This document shows positions 48,368 through 60,039 of a DNA stretch of 64,000 bases, in pieces. How positions within the stretch are numbered: position 1 is the first letter of the stretch; each line of letters opens with the position of its first letter. The stretch comes from Actinomucor elegans (Eukaryota; Mucoromycota; Mucoromycetes; Mucorales; Mucoraceae). The notes below the pieces were generated by a model. It was not told the origin of the DNA. It searched no databases and worked only from the letters and a program-made list of their open reading frames with translations. Where the stretch lies: contig JAMSLZ010000010.1 in NCBI GenBank assembly GCA_026027325.1, positions 992,001-1,056,000 of the forward strand, written 5' to 3'. A program made the translations under genes and the position numbers.

Positions 48368-51300
48368 GATCCCTCTTTAATATTCGTCAAGTGCATTTAA
48401 ACAATAGAAAAGGTTTCTGAAGTAACTATTCTAGCCTACATAAACTAAGGTTTATCACGTTCAAAGGAAAATTACTTACAAATGCATGTATTGGCAATCG
48501 TATGCCCATAATTGTTCAAGTTATCCATCATTTCTTTCAATAGTAACCACTTTACATTTGAAGTGGTTGGATACTTCGCTGGTTTGATTGGTTAGTTGGG
48601 TTCAAAACATTAATGTGGTGGTGGTGGTGGTCGTGGGCGACATGGCGACAACGTTCAGGTAGGATTAATTCTGAATTAAAAACTTTCGCCGTTCTTTTTT
48701 AATTGAAATCTTGGATAATGGGAAAATGTGGATAATTAAAAATTACCTTAACAAATATGTAAGAAAGCCTGTTGCTATCATGTTTATAGCACTGTGATTT
48801 TCAACAGCTGGAATTATTGTTGAGTAATATCTAACATTATGATTTTTATTTGAGGATGATGATGATGAATCAAGTTTTTTTACATATATAAAAACGCACC
48901 TTTTTTATAGTTCATTATTCCTAAAATAATTTGGTATTAGCAAATATATTCCTAAGATGAAATCTATAACATTAAACAAAAGTCGAAAGTGAAGACTTTC
49001 AGCTTTTAATTCACCCCCTGATTATTGTTCCGAAAAGCTGATCTGATTGGTTAGTACACTACTGCTGTAGGAAGATTTGTATAGCAATTTTCAAGAAAAG
49101 GTAGCTGCACAATTTAACTATTAGTAAGTGTTCTTGCTTTTTAATATTCAATAAATATTTATTCAAATAATATTCAGGGGCTCGGGTTTTTTTTATTAGT
49201 AACTCATGCAGGTGCACCTAAAAGCCAACTCATTGCTTCTATTAATGGACAATATATCAAGCGGTGTTTTGCCTGTGACCACCATTAGTATACTCGCTAC
49301 TGATTACAAAAGAAATGAGGGTGAAATATGCCACAAAGAAAGCTGAGCACATGTAGTCTTCTCGAGATTACTGCCAATCTAAAATAGATAACGCTATATC
49401 AGGGGAGCGATAATGATAAATCCTGGATGTAGTTTTAAAAATTCCCTTAGCTACTTGATATACTTTCTTCAAGTCTATTGATTTACATTTTTCCAAAGGT
49501 TTTTATCAGCAGCTACAGTTGGTACTCATTAGAGATTTATTGGTGTAGCATTGCACGTCAGTAATGAGAATAATGAAGGCATTATTTTGGCAATAATGAA
49601 AACGACAAAGTCTAATTATGACGTAATATACTCGCAAATAATTTGAACCAAAACGAACTACGCTTTAATACTACAATATTATATTTCACGGATGAATACA
49701 GAATCTTGGTCATAAAAAATACCTTGCTATACTCCTAATGAATAAATATCTCTTAACCTGACTTAGGGCCTGCGAATATTTCTACATTGTGGCTATAACC
49801 GGCTGGTATACTGCACAAATCAGCACTTGTTAGATCCATAAGTATATTGTACTTGATTTTCAATGGCTATATCCGGCACAACTAGAAAAATTTATATAAT
49901 ATGACGTCTTCCCTACCACTGCATAAATGTGGCTGATGTATTTGAACCCCAAACCAGGCTTTTTTTTTATTATAATCATGATGAGCATCTTGCGACAACT
50001 ATGCCAAATATCTTGATCACTGATTTGGCCAGTTCAGTTGGATCTGGAAACCGAGTTGAGTTCCAAGCAAACGCACAACGATCCCTTTTTTTTTTATCAA
50101 GCGTGTAACCTGAGGAAAAATGGATTCTGTCACAAGGAGCATCGTAATATTGCTTACATTTGCCTACAGATCCCTTTACCTCTTGTTGGATATTATTTGT
50201 CTAAGCATATAGCATAGAAGATTCCAGATAGCCCAAAAAAATAGGATGGAAATAATGTAGGAGACTTGTGATAAATGTGTAGTTTTGAACTACGGATCCA
50301 TATATCATATAATAATCAAGTGGCCCAGATACACTGATAATATATATATAAGATCCCCGCATCTATAAACTCATTGTTTAGTTAATTATTTTCACAAGAG
50401 AAGAAAGACTATATTGCCTTTTTGCTCCAGATCAAAAGTTACTGTAATAAATATCATCATGTGCCTGTCTCGATCTGCAAGTAAAATGGACAAAATTTAT
50501 AACGTATCAATGTCATATTCCCCATTCAATCAAGCCTTTCAAGCCGAAAACGACAATATGCTAAATTTAAAGCACTAGAATGCTATCCCAATTTATAGTG
50601 CCATTTGTAATTTGTTTGCTTGTTATAACTGTAGGCTCGAAAGGACAAATCTTGCGCAAAAGGGATTTTTAGATTCTTGGTAACCGAGTAGAATACAATC
50701 GTTCATCTGAGAAAAAAAAAGTTGGCTGATTTACCGAAAATAAATGTATGAATTTTCAAAAGACAAATGATTCCATACAAGCGCAAACTACATTTATAAA
50801 AACACGATGCTGAAGCTCTTTTATTTGTTTAAAATGTCTCAAATGGTGAAATGCGGGTGTAAAAAGAATTGTAAGAACACAATGAACACCTCATAAATTT
50901 ATTTTCAGATTTTGCACGAATATATATATATATATATATAGTCTGCCAGCTTTTTTTCCTTCAGATGTGAAAACGGCTGTATAACATTTATATATAAGCA
51001 AAACCTGCACTTTTATACACAGCCTGTAACTCAGTTTGTGCAGGATATACTTGATGATGATAACCTATTATACAGTAGTCAAGAATAGGCTCAAATTTCC
51101 GTTGAATCAAATTTCTATTGGAGCACGTGGGTTTCCCAGTTCACCGCCTCTTTTTTTAAAAGAAAATACCTGTAATACGCTCATGGTATATATAGAATAA
51201 AAGATCTACCAGCTGCTTAAATTAAACAGCTACGCGTCATAATTATCTACCTTTGCCTCCTAACGATAAAGAATGATTGGTTACATGATAAAATATAGCC

Positions 51301-51783
51301 TAGCAACCTTACGGTATTTCAAACAATCTTTAAGGTATCACAGACAAGATGAAGAATCTTAACAAAAGTCCTTCTGTTCTCAATGTATATACCTGTAAAT
51401 ACTAATAAAGACCATATACTATATCAATAACATGAGACCTTGTTTCATAAAGAAATCACGTGTGGAATAGGATACTTCTGGCTATTTTGCCTCGAGATTC
51501 GAAATAGCAGCGGAGCCTAAGAAAAAAAAAGAAACAAATCTCTGATAAACCAAGAAAAAAAAAGTGAGAATTTTTTCTCTCTTTCTTTAATCATAATTTT
51601 ATGTTCTGCAATTTTGATCTCGAATTTGATCAAATCTACTTTCATCACGGCGACTCTTCTACCTCGTGCTTGCATCCATAAAGAAACTTTTTAATCTTAA
51701 TCAAGAAGAGAATCTCACCTTTTATTTTTGCTCCTTCTTTATTCTTTATATCCTTTCCATACCAAACCTATATATATATATAT
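48368..51783. other. Gene-free AT-rich stretch of 3.4 kb
   Basis: No supported gene. There is a GTGGTGGTGGTGGTCGTGGG purine-rich run near 48620 and an AT-dinucleotide tract at about 50920-50940. The last 250 bp are a pyrimidine-rich promoter/leader of the phosphatase gene, ending in a TA-dinucleotide run directly against its start codon. CACGTG occurs at about 51124 and ATCACGTG at about 51457. Neither neighbour explains them. Confidence 0.5.
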
Positions 51784-52514
51784 ATGTCTCGAAACGGCTC
51801 TCCTCTTGGACGCATGTTGACAGTGATTGACTGTCCCAATTCCTCTTTACGCTTTTTAATTCTCGATTGTCCAACTGAATCAACCTTGGATTTTTACATG
51901 GAAGAATTTATGCGATTAAATGTAGTCGCAGTAGTTCGGTGCTGCCAACCGACATACAGTGCTAGTCGATTGACTGAACGGGATATACAAGTATTGGATC
52001 TACCTTTCAAGGATGGTGGTGCAGTAAGTAATATGAATAATAAAAAGATGATATAGTTACTTATTTCCTATTATTAGCCTCCGCCGCAGGTCGTGCGTGA
52101 GTGGTTACAGTTGGTAGAGAAAAATAAACAAATAGCTGAAACGGCTAAAGAAGAAGCAACTCCTGCACCTACAATTGCAGTTCATTGTGTGGCAGGTCTA
52201 GGCAGAGCTCCTGCTTTAGTAGCGATTGCTTTGATTGAAATGGGTATGAAACCATTGGATGCTATTGAATTCATTCGAGGAAAGCGACGAGGAGCATTTA
52301 ATAAGCCTCAAATAGCCTATCTGGTAAGTAATGTAGATACTAGGCCGAATAAATTTACTTAAGTATCCTATAGGACTCTTACAAACGTACAATGAAACCA
52401 AAATCTTCTACTTCAAATTATTCACTTCGATCTTCACTTGGTCGTATGTTTAAATTAGGCGGCACGAATAACAAGCCTTCTGCTTCAGGAAATACCTTAT
52501 CTCAGTTGACATGA
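51784..52514 (+). CDS. PRL-type (PTP4A) protein tyrosine phosphatase without a CAAX box
   Basis: Exons 51784-52023, 52078-52323 and 52374-52514 give 208 residues. The catalytic loop [14 protein letters not shown], with Cys near 117 and Arg near 123, is the distinctive PRL version of C-x5-R; the Ala after the loop Arg is typical of PRLs and lowers activity. The general-acid loop reads [11 protein letters not shown], with Asp about 77 in place. [11 protein letters not shown] is another PRL block. Animal PRLs end in a prenylated CAAX box after a basic stretch. Here the last exon adds about 46 residues rich in Ser, Lys and Asn ([13 protein letters not shown]) and ends SQLT, with no Cys. Either it is not prenylated or another last exon exists. 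The start codon follows a (TA) run. It converges with the next gene, with 99 bp between the stops. Confidence 0.92.
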
Positions 52515-52613
52515 ATCCATCGCCCCCTCTTGTTATACTTGTTAGACTTTTTATTATTATATTGTATTAAAAAAGGTTTTGTTCAAAAGAGAAAAAAAAA
52601 AAAGGGTATACTA

Positions 52614-53303
52614 TTAGGATTGGTTTTCGGTATAAGCGGGTGGAGGTACAAGGCAATCATGACAAAGTTGTCCTTCTGCATTGGCACTGGAAGAACCTAT
52701 CGTTTGATGGACATGGGAAAGTTCTTTGGCTGAAGGTGCTGAAGGTTCTGGTGTGGACTGTAAAGAAAGCGGCCTGGGTGGTATGAGCAATATTTCCTCT
52801 TGTAATACTTTTCGTTGGTGACGGATTATATGATTAATGCCAGCATTGTCTTGTTCCTGTTCTTGTGCTTGCGCTTGTGCTCGTGCTTGTGCTTGTTCCT
52901 GCTCCTGCTCTTGCTCTTGCTCTTGCTCTTGCTCTTGCTCTTGCTCTTGCTCTTGTTCTTGTTCTTGTTCTTGCTCTTGCTCTTGCTCTTGCTCTTGCTG
53001 CCTCATCACATTACAAGTAGTGCAATTGGAATATATACTAGACTGATCATCGTCATCTTCTTCTTTACAGTGCTTATCCGACAGACGTCTCTTTTGCTTA
53101 CATTTACGTGAATACCAGTAAATCATGATACCAACGCCTAATGCAAATGATAGGGCCAAACCACCGGTTAAACTCAATACAACAGCCAAAGTACGCAATT
53201 GCCGTTCGTTGGTATGTAATCGATGTAACAATGTTGAAGAGGATTCTTCTGTAATATTAGCATAGTGATAATTGAGTGATTCAGCAGTCGAACTATATTC
53301 CAT
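52614..53303 (-). CDS. Single-span membrane protein with a Glu-Gln repeat tract and C-terminal PPxY motif
   Basis: One exon, 229 residues, no known family. The N-terminus (MEYSSTAESLNYHYANITEES) has an N-glycosylation site, NIT, and no signal peptide, so it probably faces outward. One membrane span, AVVLSLTGGLALSFALGVGI, lies at about residues 39-60, followed by a basic stop (SRKCKQKRR). The cytosolic part holds an acidic patch (EEDDDD), then a long run of Glu-Gln dipeptides fading into Ala-Gln. The tail is Pro- and Ser-rich and ends VPPPAYTENQS. PPxY motifs recruit the WW domains of Rsp5/Nedd4 ubiquitin ligases, so an adaptor that brings cargo to Rsp5 is possible (inference). The repeat also leaves two other frames open (poly-Leu, Cys-Ser); those are artefacts of the hexanucleotide. 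Confidence 0.75.
   Translation of the reverse strand: MEYSSTAESLNYHYANITEESSSTLLHRLHTNERQLRTLAVVLSLTGGLALSFALGVGIMIYWYSRKCKQKRRLSDKHCKEEDDDDQSSIYSNCTTCNVMRQQEQEQEQEQEQEQEQEQEQEQEQEQEQEQEQEQEQAQARAQAQAQEQEQDNAGINHIIRHQRKVLQEEILLIPPRPLSLQSTPEPSAPSAKELSHVHQTIGSSSANAEGQLCHDCLVPPPAYTENQS
52850..53003. repeat. Hexanucleotide coding microsatellite, GCTCTT type
   Basis: About 150 bp of imperfect GCTCTT/GTTCTT/GTGCTT units on the plus strand, read as Glu-Gln or Ala-Gln on the minus strand inside the membrane-protein gene. The unit is six bases, so length changes keep the frame. Confidence 0.95.
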
Positions 53304-53377
53304 AATCTCTCATGTAATAGCCAGCATACTTTTTTTTATATAATGTACAAAAGAAACAAGAGAGAGAATCTATACTG

Positions 53378-53401
53378 TATTATTATTATTATTATTATTA
53401 T
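53378..53401. repeat. Trinucleotide (TTA)n microsatellite
   Basis: Eight consecutive ATT/TTA units in intergenic DNA. Confidence 0.9.
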
Positions 53402-54323
53402 ATACTACATCCCTTTATGCCTCCTATCTTGGCCCTGAATGCATGACATTCTCTCTCTCTCTTGTCCTTTTCATTATCGTGACTAAAGAGTAAACGCTGA
53501 TATTCATTAAAAGTATTTTAATAATAAAAAACAGTATTAATTGCAATAGGTCTTTCATACTTTCTCTGTTCTAAAAGACGTGTCAAATATACACTGTTGT
53601 TGTTTCATCAGCAATGACCTGCATTATTATTTGAGATCAACAAAGCAGGCAGTACATAATGTCTACTTTCGAAAACACAATTCAACTTAAATTGAATTGA
53701 ATATCAATCCAGTTGATTTGCATATCGTTACTGTTTAGAATACTTTCATTACGTCTTTAGATTACCATAATTGAACAATATACCCACTTTTGTTACTGGA
53801 TATTACCCGCCACGTTTGCTTCCTCAGCAAATGATAGCTATTAACTATGATAAAAAGGCGCTTTGAATTGCTGAATTTAAAGCCACAGTACTAGTATAAT
53901 TCCGTGTTCGATAGATCATCGTAGAGTGTGTCACGAGCGATTTACCGAACATTCCATCAAGAAAGCCCCATAAGCTAAGCGTATACATATATAAGATAAG
54001 CATCAACCATTCCATTATTGAACTCTATCATCGTTGTGGGAGCTCTTAATACTAAAAGACAAGTTCTAGCATTTCTATATATACCTAAAGGCGTTTGACT
54101 TGAGAAGAAAGGCTTAGTATGTTTCATATACTCGAAGAAGCATACATGATCCAGCCTATTATTAAAAAGAGTATTAGACTGCCAAGAAAGATAAACAAAA
54201 GATGTACAGTGCTCAGCAGGAATATATGATATCAAGCAAAGCCCTTGTTCCTCGGTCAAAACCTTCTATATTAGGATAATATTAGCCGGTGGATGTGGTG
54301 TATATAGATGCATTTAAGATTCA

Positions 54324-54331
54324 TATAAATA
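54324..54331 (+). promoter_or_regulatory. TATA box before the polytopic membrane-protein gene
   Basis: TATAAATA lies 43 bp before the chosen ATG at 54367, so transcription would start only about 10-15 bases ahead of it. This also argues against the in-frame ATG at 54289, which lies upstream of the box. Confidence 0.45.
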
Positions 54332-54366
54332 CCAGGACTGGATCAAGATTTCATATTCATACCATC

Positions 54367-55368
54367 ATGACAAGTCAAAAACAAGATTATACAACCGAAG
54401 AATCCCACCTAATTTTACCTATGCCTACTGCGCATTCTCATTCTTCTACTCTCTCGTCCCATGGCCATCAGCAGGAACAAAAAGCTGAATCTAGTAACAG
54501 CATCTCTAGTACTATTACCAACGACCATTTATCTGACAGCGAAAATGAAGAAGAAGAAGAAGAAGGAGAGCCCAAAAAACTAACGCGTATGGAAAAACTC
54601 AAAGAGATTATGATTTATGCGCGTCCATTAGCGCTTATGCTTTTCATTGACGCCGGTCTACCATTGGCCATTTATTATCTCTGCAAACAATGGCTTTCAC
54701 AGCTTGTTGCATTAATTATCTCGGGTATTCCACCGTTACTCCGTGTTATATATGTCTTTTGGAAAAAACGCCATATTGACATGCTGGGTTGTATCTTTGT
54801 CATTGCTTTTGTATTATCAGCTGTTCTTTCGATTATCAGTGGTGATATACGCTTAGCTATGCTTCGTGATTCCACCGTCACAGCCGTCGTCAGTCTCATG
54901 TTCCTTGTGACCTTAATCCCTCTACGTACCAGATGGTTCACTATACGCCCCCTCATCTTTCTGATCTCGCAGCAAATGATGGCTGGCTTGCCACCGACCA
55001 CTTGGATAGATGCTAATGGAGAAAAGCATGAAATGGATCGTATGGAATGGGTTTGGAAGTATTGCCCTATCTATCGCAAATATTGTTATATTTTGTGCGC
55101 TATCTGGGGTATCTTGTTGATGGCTGAGTTTGCAGCCAAGGTTATCATGATCCAGAGTACTTTGTCGGTGGATCAGATTGTACTATATGGTAATATTATG
55201 GTCATCGTAGTTGTGGTGGTGATGACGATTGGCACAATCGTTGCATCAAGGGAAATAACAAAGAGAATTGATGTAATTGCCAAACAGTGGACAAAAGAGA
55301 ATGATTTTACGGTAAAAAAGCGCAAGAATAGAAGCAATCAGCAGCACGACGTATATACGGACGTGTAG
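54367..55368 (+). CDS. Polytopic membrane protein, VC0807-like candidate
   Basis: Single exon, 333 residues from ATG 54367. The N-terminal 80 residues are polar with a His/Ser-rich stretch (HSHSSTLSSHGHQQEQ) and an acidic run of seven Glu. Then come about six hydrophobic spans, for example LALMLFIDAGLPLAIYYL, LVALIISGIPPLLRVIYVFW, IFVIAFVLSAVLSIISG and IMVIVVVVVMTIGTIV. Between spans, GDIRLAMLRDSTVTAVVSLM resembles the conserved loop of VC0807/DUF3159-type proteins, whose function is unknown. The C-terminus is basic. An in-frame ATG 78 bp upstream exists but lies before a TATA box, so I did not use it. The family call is from memory of one loop and is weak; the membrane nature is clear. Confidence 0.75.
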   Translation: MTSQKQDYTTEESHLILPMPTAHSHSSTLSSHGHQQEQKAESSNSISSTITNDHLSDSENEEEEEEGEPKKLTRMEKLKEIMIYARPLALMLFIDAGLPLAIYYLCKQWLSQLVALIISGIPPLLRVIYVFWKKRHIDMLGCIFVIAFVLSAVLSIISGDIRLAMLRDSTVTAVVSLMFLVTLIPLRTRWFTIRPLIFLISQQMMAGLPPTTWIDANGEKHEMDRMEWVWKYCPIYRKYCYILCAIWGILLMAEFAAKVIMIQSTLSVDQIVLYGNIMVIVVVVVMTIGTIVASREITKRIDVIAKQWTKENDFTVKKRKNRSNQQHDVYTDV

Positions 55369-56325
55369 GCGTATAAAGGATATACATGCTTTATTTATTT
55401 ATCTTGGGATGTTAGATGTTACATTGTTACTTAATAAACGTGTTTATATTATTTGATTTGGTGTAAATTAACTAACCGTGATCAGGCGTTTATAGCACTA
55501 GAACCACATGAATCTATTCATTAGATGCAGCAACTCATCCTTAACATGGACTACTAATATCAAAAAAAACTTGAAAATTCAACTTTTTTATGGCTAAGTC
55601 ATTCGATTTGAAGCATAAAAAGGTGTAGTTCAGTAGCTCGATCTAAAAAGACAGCAGAAGAAAGTTTATTAAGAGAATTGATAGAAATAAAAAAGTTGAA
55701 TTTTTTTTTTTTTATGTCTACAAGTATTACATTTCGTCAATATAGTAGACATCATTATTCAAACGACTTAGTCAGAAATTCTTCACAGTCAGATTTTGCA
55801 GTACAAATAACATCGTCTTATATAAAGTACATTAATTGACAAGTATAATACATTTCTTGACTACAATTAAATGTATTAATAAGAAGTGTGGCTTTTTCTT
55901 AGTAGACTATACGTCAAAATTCTTGCTATAAAATAAAAATTGGTCGAGAGTGACGGTTTTGGGAGGTAATTAACATACAATCTTTAGAGTGAGCATGTAT
56001 CTGGATGATACTATGCGGTATTAAGATACAAAGCACTACATATATTTAAGATCTCAGCTCATCTAATCTGGCATTCAATAATAATACAATATTTAATAGA
56101 TCTCAAGCTGTGCAATATAGAGATCGTGGTCTTTCTTTTACATTAATAAACAAACCGCATGTTCAGCGTGATCGAATTGTTATAGTCCCTTTTGTAGTAG
56201 AAATCAACTTATATATTCCATATAACTCTCAGAGAGAGAGCTATTGATCACTATATCTATACTTGAAATATATGTAATTTACGGCGCATGTCTAAAATAA
56301 AGTGTTTCCATTAAGCTGTGATGTC
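55369..56325. other. Gene-free AT-rich stretch
   Basis: The 3' flank of the membrane-protein gene, then AT-rich DNA with a T12 run near 55700. A weak resemblance to the dispersed repeat near 56045 (minus) is too diverged to list. No gene is supported. Confidence 0.5.
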
Positions 56326-56329
56326 TTAT

Positions 56330-58080
56330 TTGAAACATGCATCGTTATTAATTAACATTAAACTGGAATCGCTGGACGAATGTTGAGATATTAAAAGAAG
56401 TAACTCGATTTCAGGAAAAATACATTTTTTAAGGGGACAAGCTCTGGTTGTATTATGAGTCTTTAAAACGTTGCAAATATTACTAGAAGGAAAAGATTGT
56501 ATATAAAGAGTCACGAAGAGATAGTATTAAAGATTTGAGGGGTAAATGAGAAGAAACTGCTCCAGATCGTAAAAATGCTCAGAATCAAGTTAGGTTAGAA
56601 GTCTAGAGACACATGCAGCCATATTTGTCGAAGAAAAAAGAAATACCATCGAAAGAGAGGTGCTAATGAGTTTTTCAAGTGCTTAAGGGGGTAAAGTCAA
56701 AGATTTAGTGGATATCAATTGCAGGTAGGGGACAATCATTGGCGTCTTGAGTTAAAGAAGAACAACTGAGAGAGAAAGAGAGAGGATGTTAGTTTCAGAC
56801 GTAGGCGAGAAAGATCGATTATCCAGGCTGCCAGTTTGGAAGTACATGAGAAGAGGAAATAAAAATGATCTTCTAGGGTAGAAAAGCGACAAATTGAACA
56901 GAGGAGAATGATAGCTGTTGGAAATTAGTTGATATAGGCGCTGCTTAGTAGACAGCCTCTCATGAACATAGCGATGCCAGATCGTGTGAGTGAATGAATT
57001 TAGAGTGACCAAATCACTTTCATTGAGCTAGAAAAAGGGTGGTGGTTGATGGTTAGAAAGAAGAAAGGAGATTTGTGATGGACTTGATAGAAAAAGACCT
57101 GAATCGCTAAGATCGAGAGGATCCAGCCGATTGGTTAGAGGTTAAAGAGAGACATGGCAGTTACAGAATGGTTACAGGTTAATTTTGAATAGATTAGTTT
57201 AAGTTGAGGATAGTAAGCGATTTGAGAGTTGGCATTGATTATAAAAGAATTGTTAAATCGAATTAATAATTACATACAAATCGAACAATAAAACAAGGTA
57301 GTTTACAAAATCGCGTGAATTCAAAATAGGCTCCACGTAGATGTAATAGACTTGATTTTTAAAGGCAAATGTAAAAATGTCTTGAATTAAGAGTTTCTCA
57401 ATACTGGGATGATCTTTGATCAGCTGATTTAGAGGAGTAAATGTAGAGGCTAAAGAGTGCGAATCTGGAAAAGAATTAAACACTAAAAATAAAAAGAAAG
57501 GCAAGTGAATTGATTTATGATACATGATCAAAAGATTGTGGAATAATATCGATAGCTTTTGTACAAACGGTTATAATACTAAGGAAAGATTTGTAACTAA
57601 ATGAAATTGACAGAATCCATTGCGAATGTCGAGTGTGGAAAAAGAAGATAATATCAATAGATTGGGAATGTTTTGGATAAGCGGAAGTAGTCAAGTATGT
57701 AACATAGTAAAGAAAGTTTTGGCTACATCGTGTTAGTGGTAATGGAATATATTACGAGCAGGATTAGTGGATAAATATACTGCTGTTAGATGTTTTTTCT
57801 GTTTAACAGGGTCTAGAATACCAGTATTACCTTTTTGGCAAGATAGAGTGAGAGAAACACTATACATGAGAAATGAGGAAAGATATGATTGCTAAGAAAA
57901 TCAGACTCAAGGCTTCGAAATTTGTAGGGCTGTATTTGAGTAAAGATGGCTGATCGTAAAATATGCCATTGTTTATGGTCAAAGAGTGTATTTAGGACAG
58001 TAGTACATCCATGTATTGAGAATGAGTGTTGAGAATGGATGAAGCAAGCAGATTTCATTTTATTATAAAGACTAGAGAAG
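56330..58080 (-). pseudogene. Pyrimidine-rich, possibly decayed gene on the minus strand
   Basis: For 1.7 kb the plus strand is strikingly purine-rich (GAGAGAAAGAGAGAGG and similar), unlike the flanks. On the minus strand several open stretches of 60-92 codons follow one another: 58058-57813, 57531-57253, 57012-56752 and 56514-56326. They are Leu-, Ser-, Phe- and Ile-rich with segments such as LIKDHPSIEKLLIQDIF that look like leucine-rich-repeat helices. Stops and frame changes separate them and I could not find GT-AG joins that link them. A dead F-box/LRR-type gene is my best guess; a non-coding transcript or simple strand bias are alternatives. Confidence 0.3.
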
Positions 58081-58842
58081 AATATATTTTTTTGTATGAC
58101 GTTTGAACAAATGGGAAAAAACTAAGACATGTAAGGGGATTGACAGAAGAGCTATCATGCCAGGAAGTGATATCTTTCGTAATGAGAAAGGCTTTTCGGT
58201 CATAGAATGGAACATAGGATAGAGGGAAACTTGTATCTTATTATGATAATTAAGAAGTGAATTAGGTTTTTTTTTTCATATATTATATATGTACTGTATC
58301 CTGAAGACGAATTAAGTTTTGTTGAACTTGAAGTAAACCCCAGTATCACCTCGATATACGCTAGAACCTCTGTAACAGAGCATATTCATGTTATTATTAT
58401 TATTTTTAGTACATTAAAATAAATTCAAAGCAAGAAATGAATACATTTAAAGAAATCATTGGAAATTATAAAACAAGTAGTTAGATATGATGAACTTTAT
58501 ATAATCCATTCGGAGAATGATAGTCTAAAGAGAATTGGTTTGTAATGAGAAAATTAAAACTGTCGATCTGCTAGTTATAGGTGTATGGTTCAATAATAGA
58601 TAATTCATACTTAGTCTATCTAGACTGTAGGCCACTTTTTGGCTAAATTGAAATAACTTTATAACATCTACCATTCTATAACATATAGATACCGAATTTC
58701 TGGTTTTGTACCTATTGTATACAGCGTATTGATAATTCAAAGAAACAGAGTAACGAAAAAGCGATAATAACAAAATGTAACAAGCAACATAACTAATAAA
58801 TACCTCGGTATTCTTTATGATTACTTTTGTATAATATAGACT
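58081..58842. other. Gene-free stretch before the repeat array
   Basis: AT-rich, with no supported gene; the 82-codon minus frame at 58525-58773 has no domain. A T9 run and ATTATTATTATT lie near 58266 and 58392. Confidence 0.5.
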
Positions 58843-60039
58843 GCGGTAAAAATTAAGTAAAAAGCGAGTGAATCAGTTATGCGGTAAAAATTGAATAAAA
58901 AGCGAGTGAATCAGTTAGAACCGTTTTATGGGGTTTTTATTGATTCAAAGTGAGTTAAGTTTTTCTATCTAGCTTGTATCTCTTGTATTTATACTTCCAA
59001 AGAAATGGTCTCTTAGTAACAATCAAAGGTCTTTTTAATCTATGTTCATTCTTCATTAATTGTATTTTCAGCGGTGATTCAAAACTCCCTCTTTTGATGG
59101 ATAGTTATTAAATGAATCCCGTCTTTTTAATATAATGCAGAATGTTATATGTGGATTTCACCACAAGTTAGAACCGTTTTATGGGGTTTTATTGATTCAA
59201 AGTGAGTTAAGTTTTTCTATCTAGCTTGTATCTCTTGTATTTATACTTCCAAAGAAATGATCTCTTAGTAACAATCAAAGGTCTTTTTAATCTATGTTCA
59301 TTCTTCATTAATTGTATTTTCAGCGGTGATTCAAAACTCCCTCTTTTGATGGATAGTTATTAAATGAATCCCGTCTTTTTAATATAATGCAGAATGTTAT
59401 ATGTGGATTTCACCACAAGTTAGAACCGTTTTATGGGGTTTTATTGATTCAAAGTGAGTTAAGTTTTTCTATCTAGCTTGTATCTCTTGTATTTATACTT
59501 CCAAAGAAATGATCTCTTAGTAACAATCAAAGGTCTTTTTAATCTATGTTCATTCTTCATTAATTGTATTTTCAGCGGTGATTCAAAACTCCCTCTTTTG
59601 ATGGATAGTTATTAAATGAATCCCGTCTTTTTAATATATATGTAGAATGTTATATGTGGATTTCACCACAAGAATATTTAGTTATACTGTAGTATGAGAA
59701 ATAGATAAAATGTAAAAAATGTTTTTACTGAGAGAAGGGTGATTAATATTTATTGCGGTAAAAATTGAATAAAAAGCGAGTGAATCAGTTAGAACCGTTT
59801 TATGGGGTTTTTATTGATTCAAAGTGAGTTAAGTTTTTCTATCTAGCTTGTATCTCTTGTATTTATACTTCCAAAGAAATGGTCTCTTAGTAACAATCAA
59901 AGGTCTTTTTAATCTATGTTCATTCTTCATTAATTGTATTTTCAGCGGTGATTCAAAACTCCCTCTTTTGATGGATAGTTATTAAATGAATCCCGTCTTT
60001 TTAATATAATGCAGAATGTTATATGTGGATTTCACCACA
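58843..60039 (+). repeat. Array of ~252-bp direct repeats with a 33-38-bp leader module
   Basis: Four nearly identical units, each opening GTTAGAACCGTTTTATGGGG and closing TGTGGATTTCACCACA: 58914-59166, 59167-59418, 59419-59672 and 59788-60039. The first three are in tandem; the fourth follows after 115 bp. A module GCGGTAAAAATTGAATAAAA + AGCGAGTGAATCA precedes unit 1 twice (58843-58880, slightly diverged, and 58881-58913) and unit 4 once (59755-59787). Units 1 and 4 share GGGGTTTTTATTG and AAATGGTCTC, while 2 and 3 have one T less and AAATGATCTC. So the module and its unit were copied together, and the inner units arose by tandem doubling. No long frame runs through the unit. The near-identity means recent origin or correction. 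Confidence 0.95.

Larger units (their letters stand above)
53304..54366. other. Intergenic stretch between divergent membrane-protein genes
   Basis: It holds a (TTA)n tract at about 53378-53401, a CT run at 53453-53463 and the promoters of both flanking genes. A TATAAATA box lies at 54324-54331. A 94-codon minus frame at 53975-54259 has no domain and is not called. Confidence 0.55.

Noticed and set aside
50830..50900. A 20-codon Cys-bearing frame (MSQMVKCGCKKNCKNT) resembling a mini-metallothionein
   Set aside because: Only three Cys, no convincing promoter or splice partner, and such short frames are expected by chance.
52815..53111. Plus-strand frames of poly-Leu and Cys-Ser repeats
   Set aside because: They are the complementary readings of the hexanucleotide tract in the minus-strand membrane-protein gene.
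54289..54366. An upstream in-frame ATG adding 26 residues to the polytopic membrane protein
   Set aside because: It lies before a TATAAATA box and the added sequence looks like promoter DNA.
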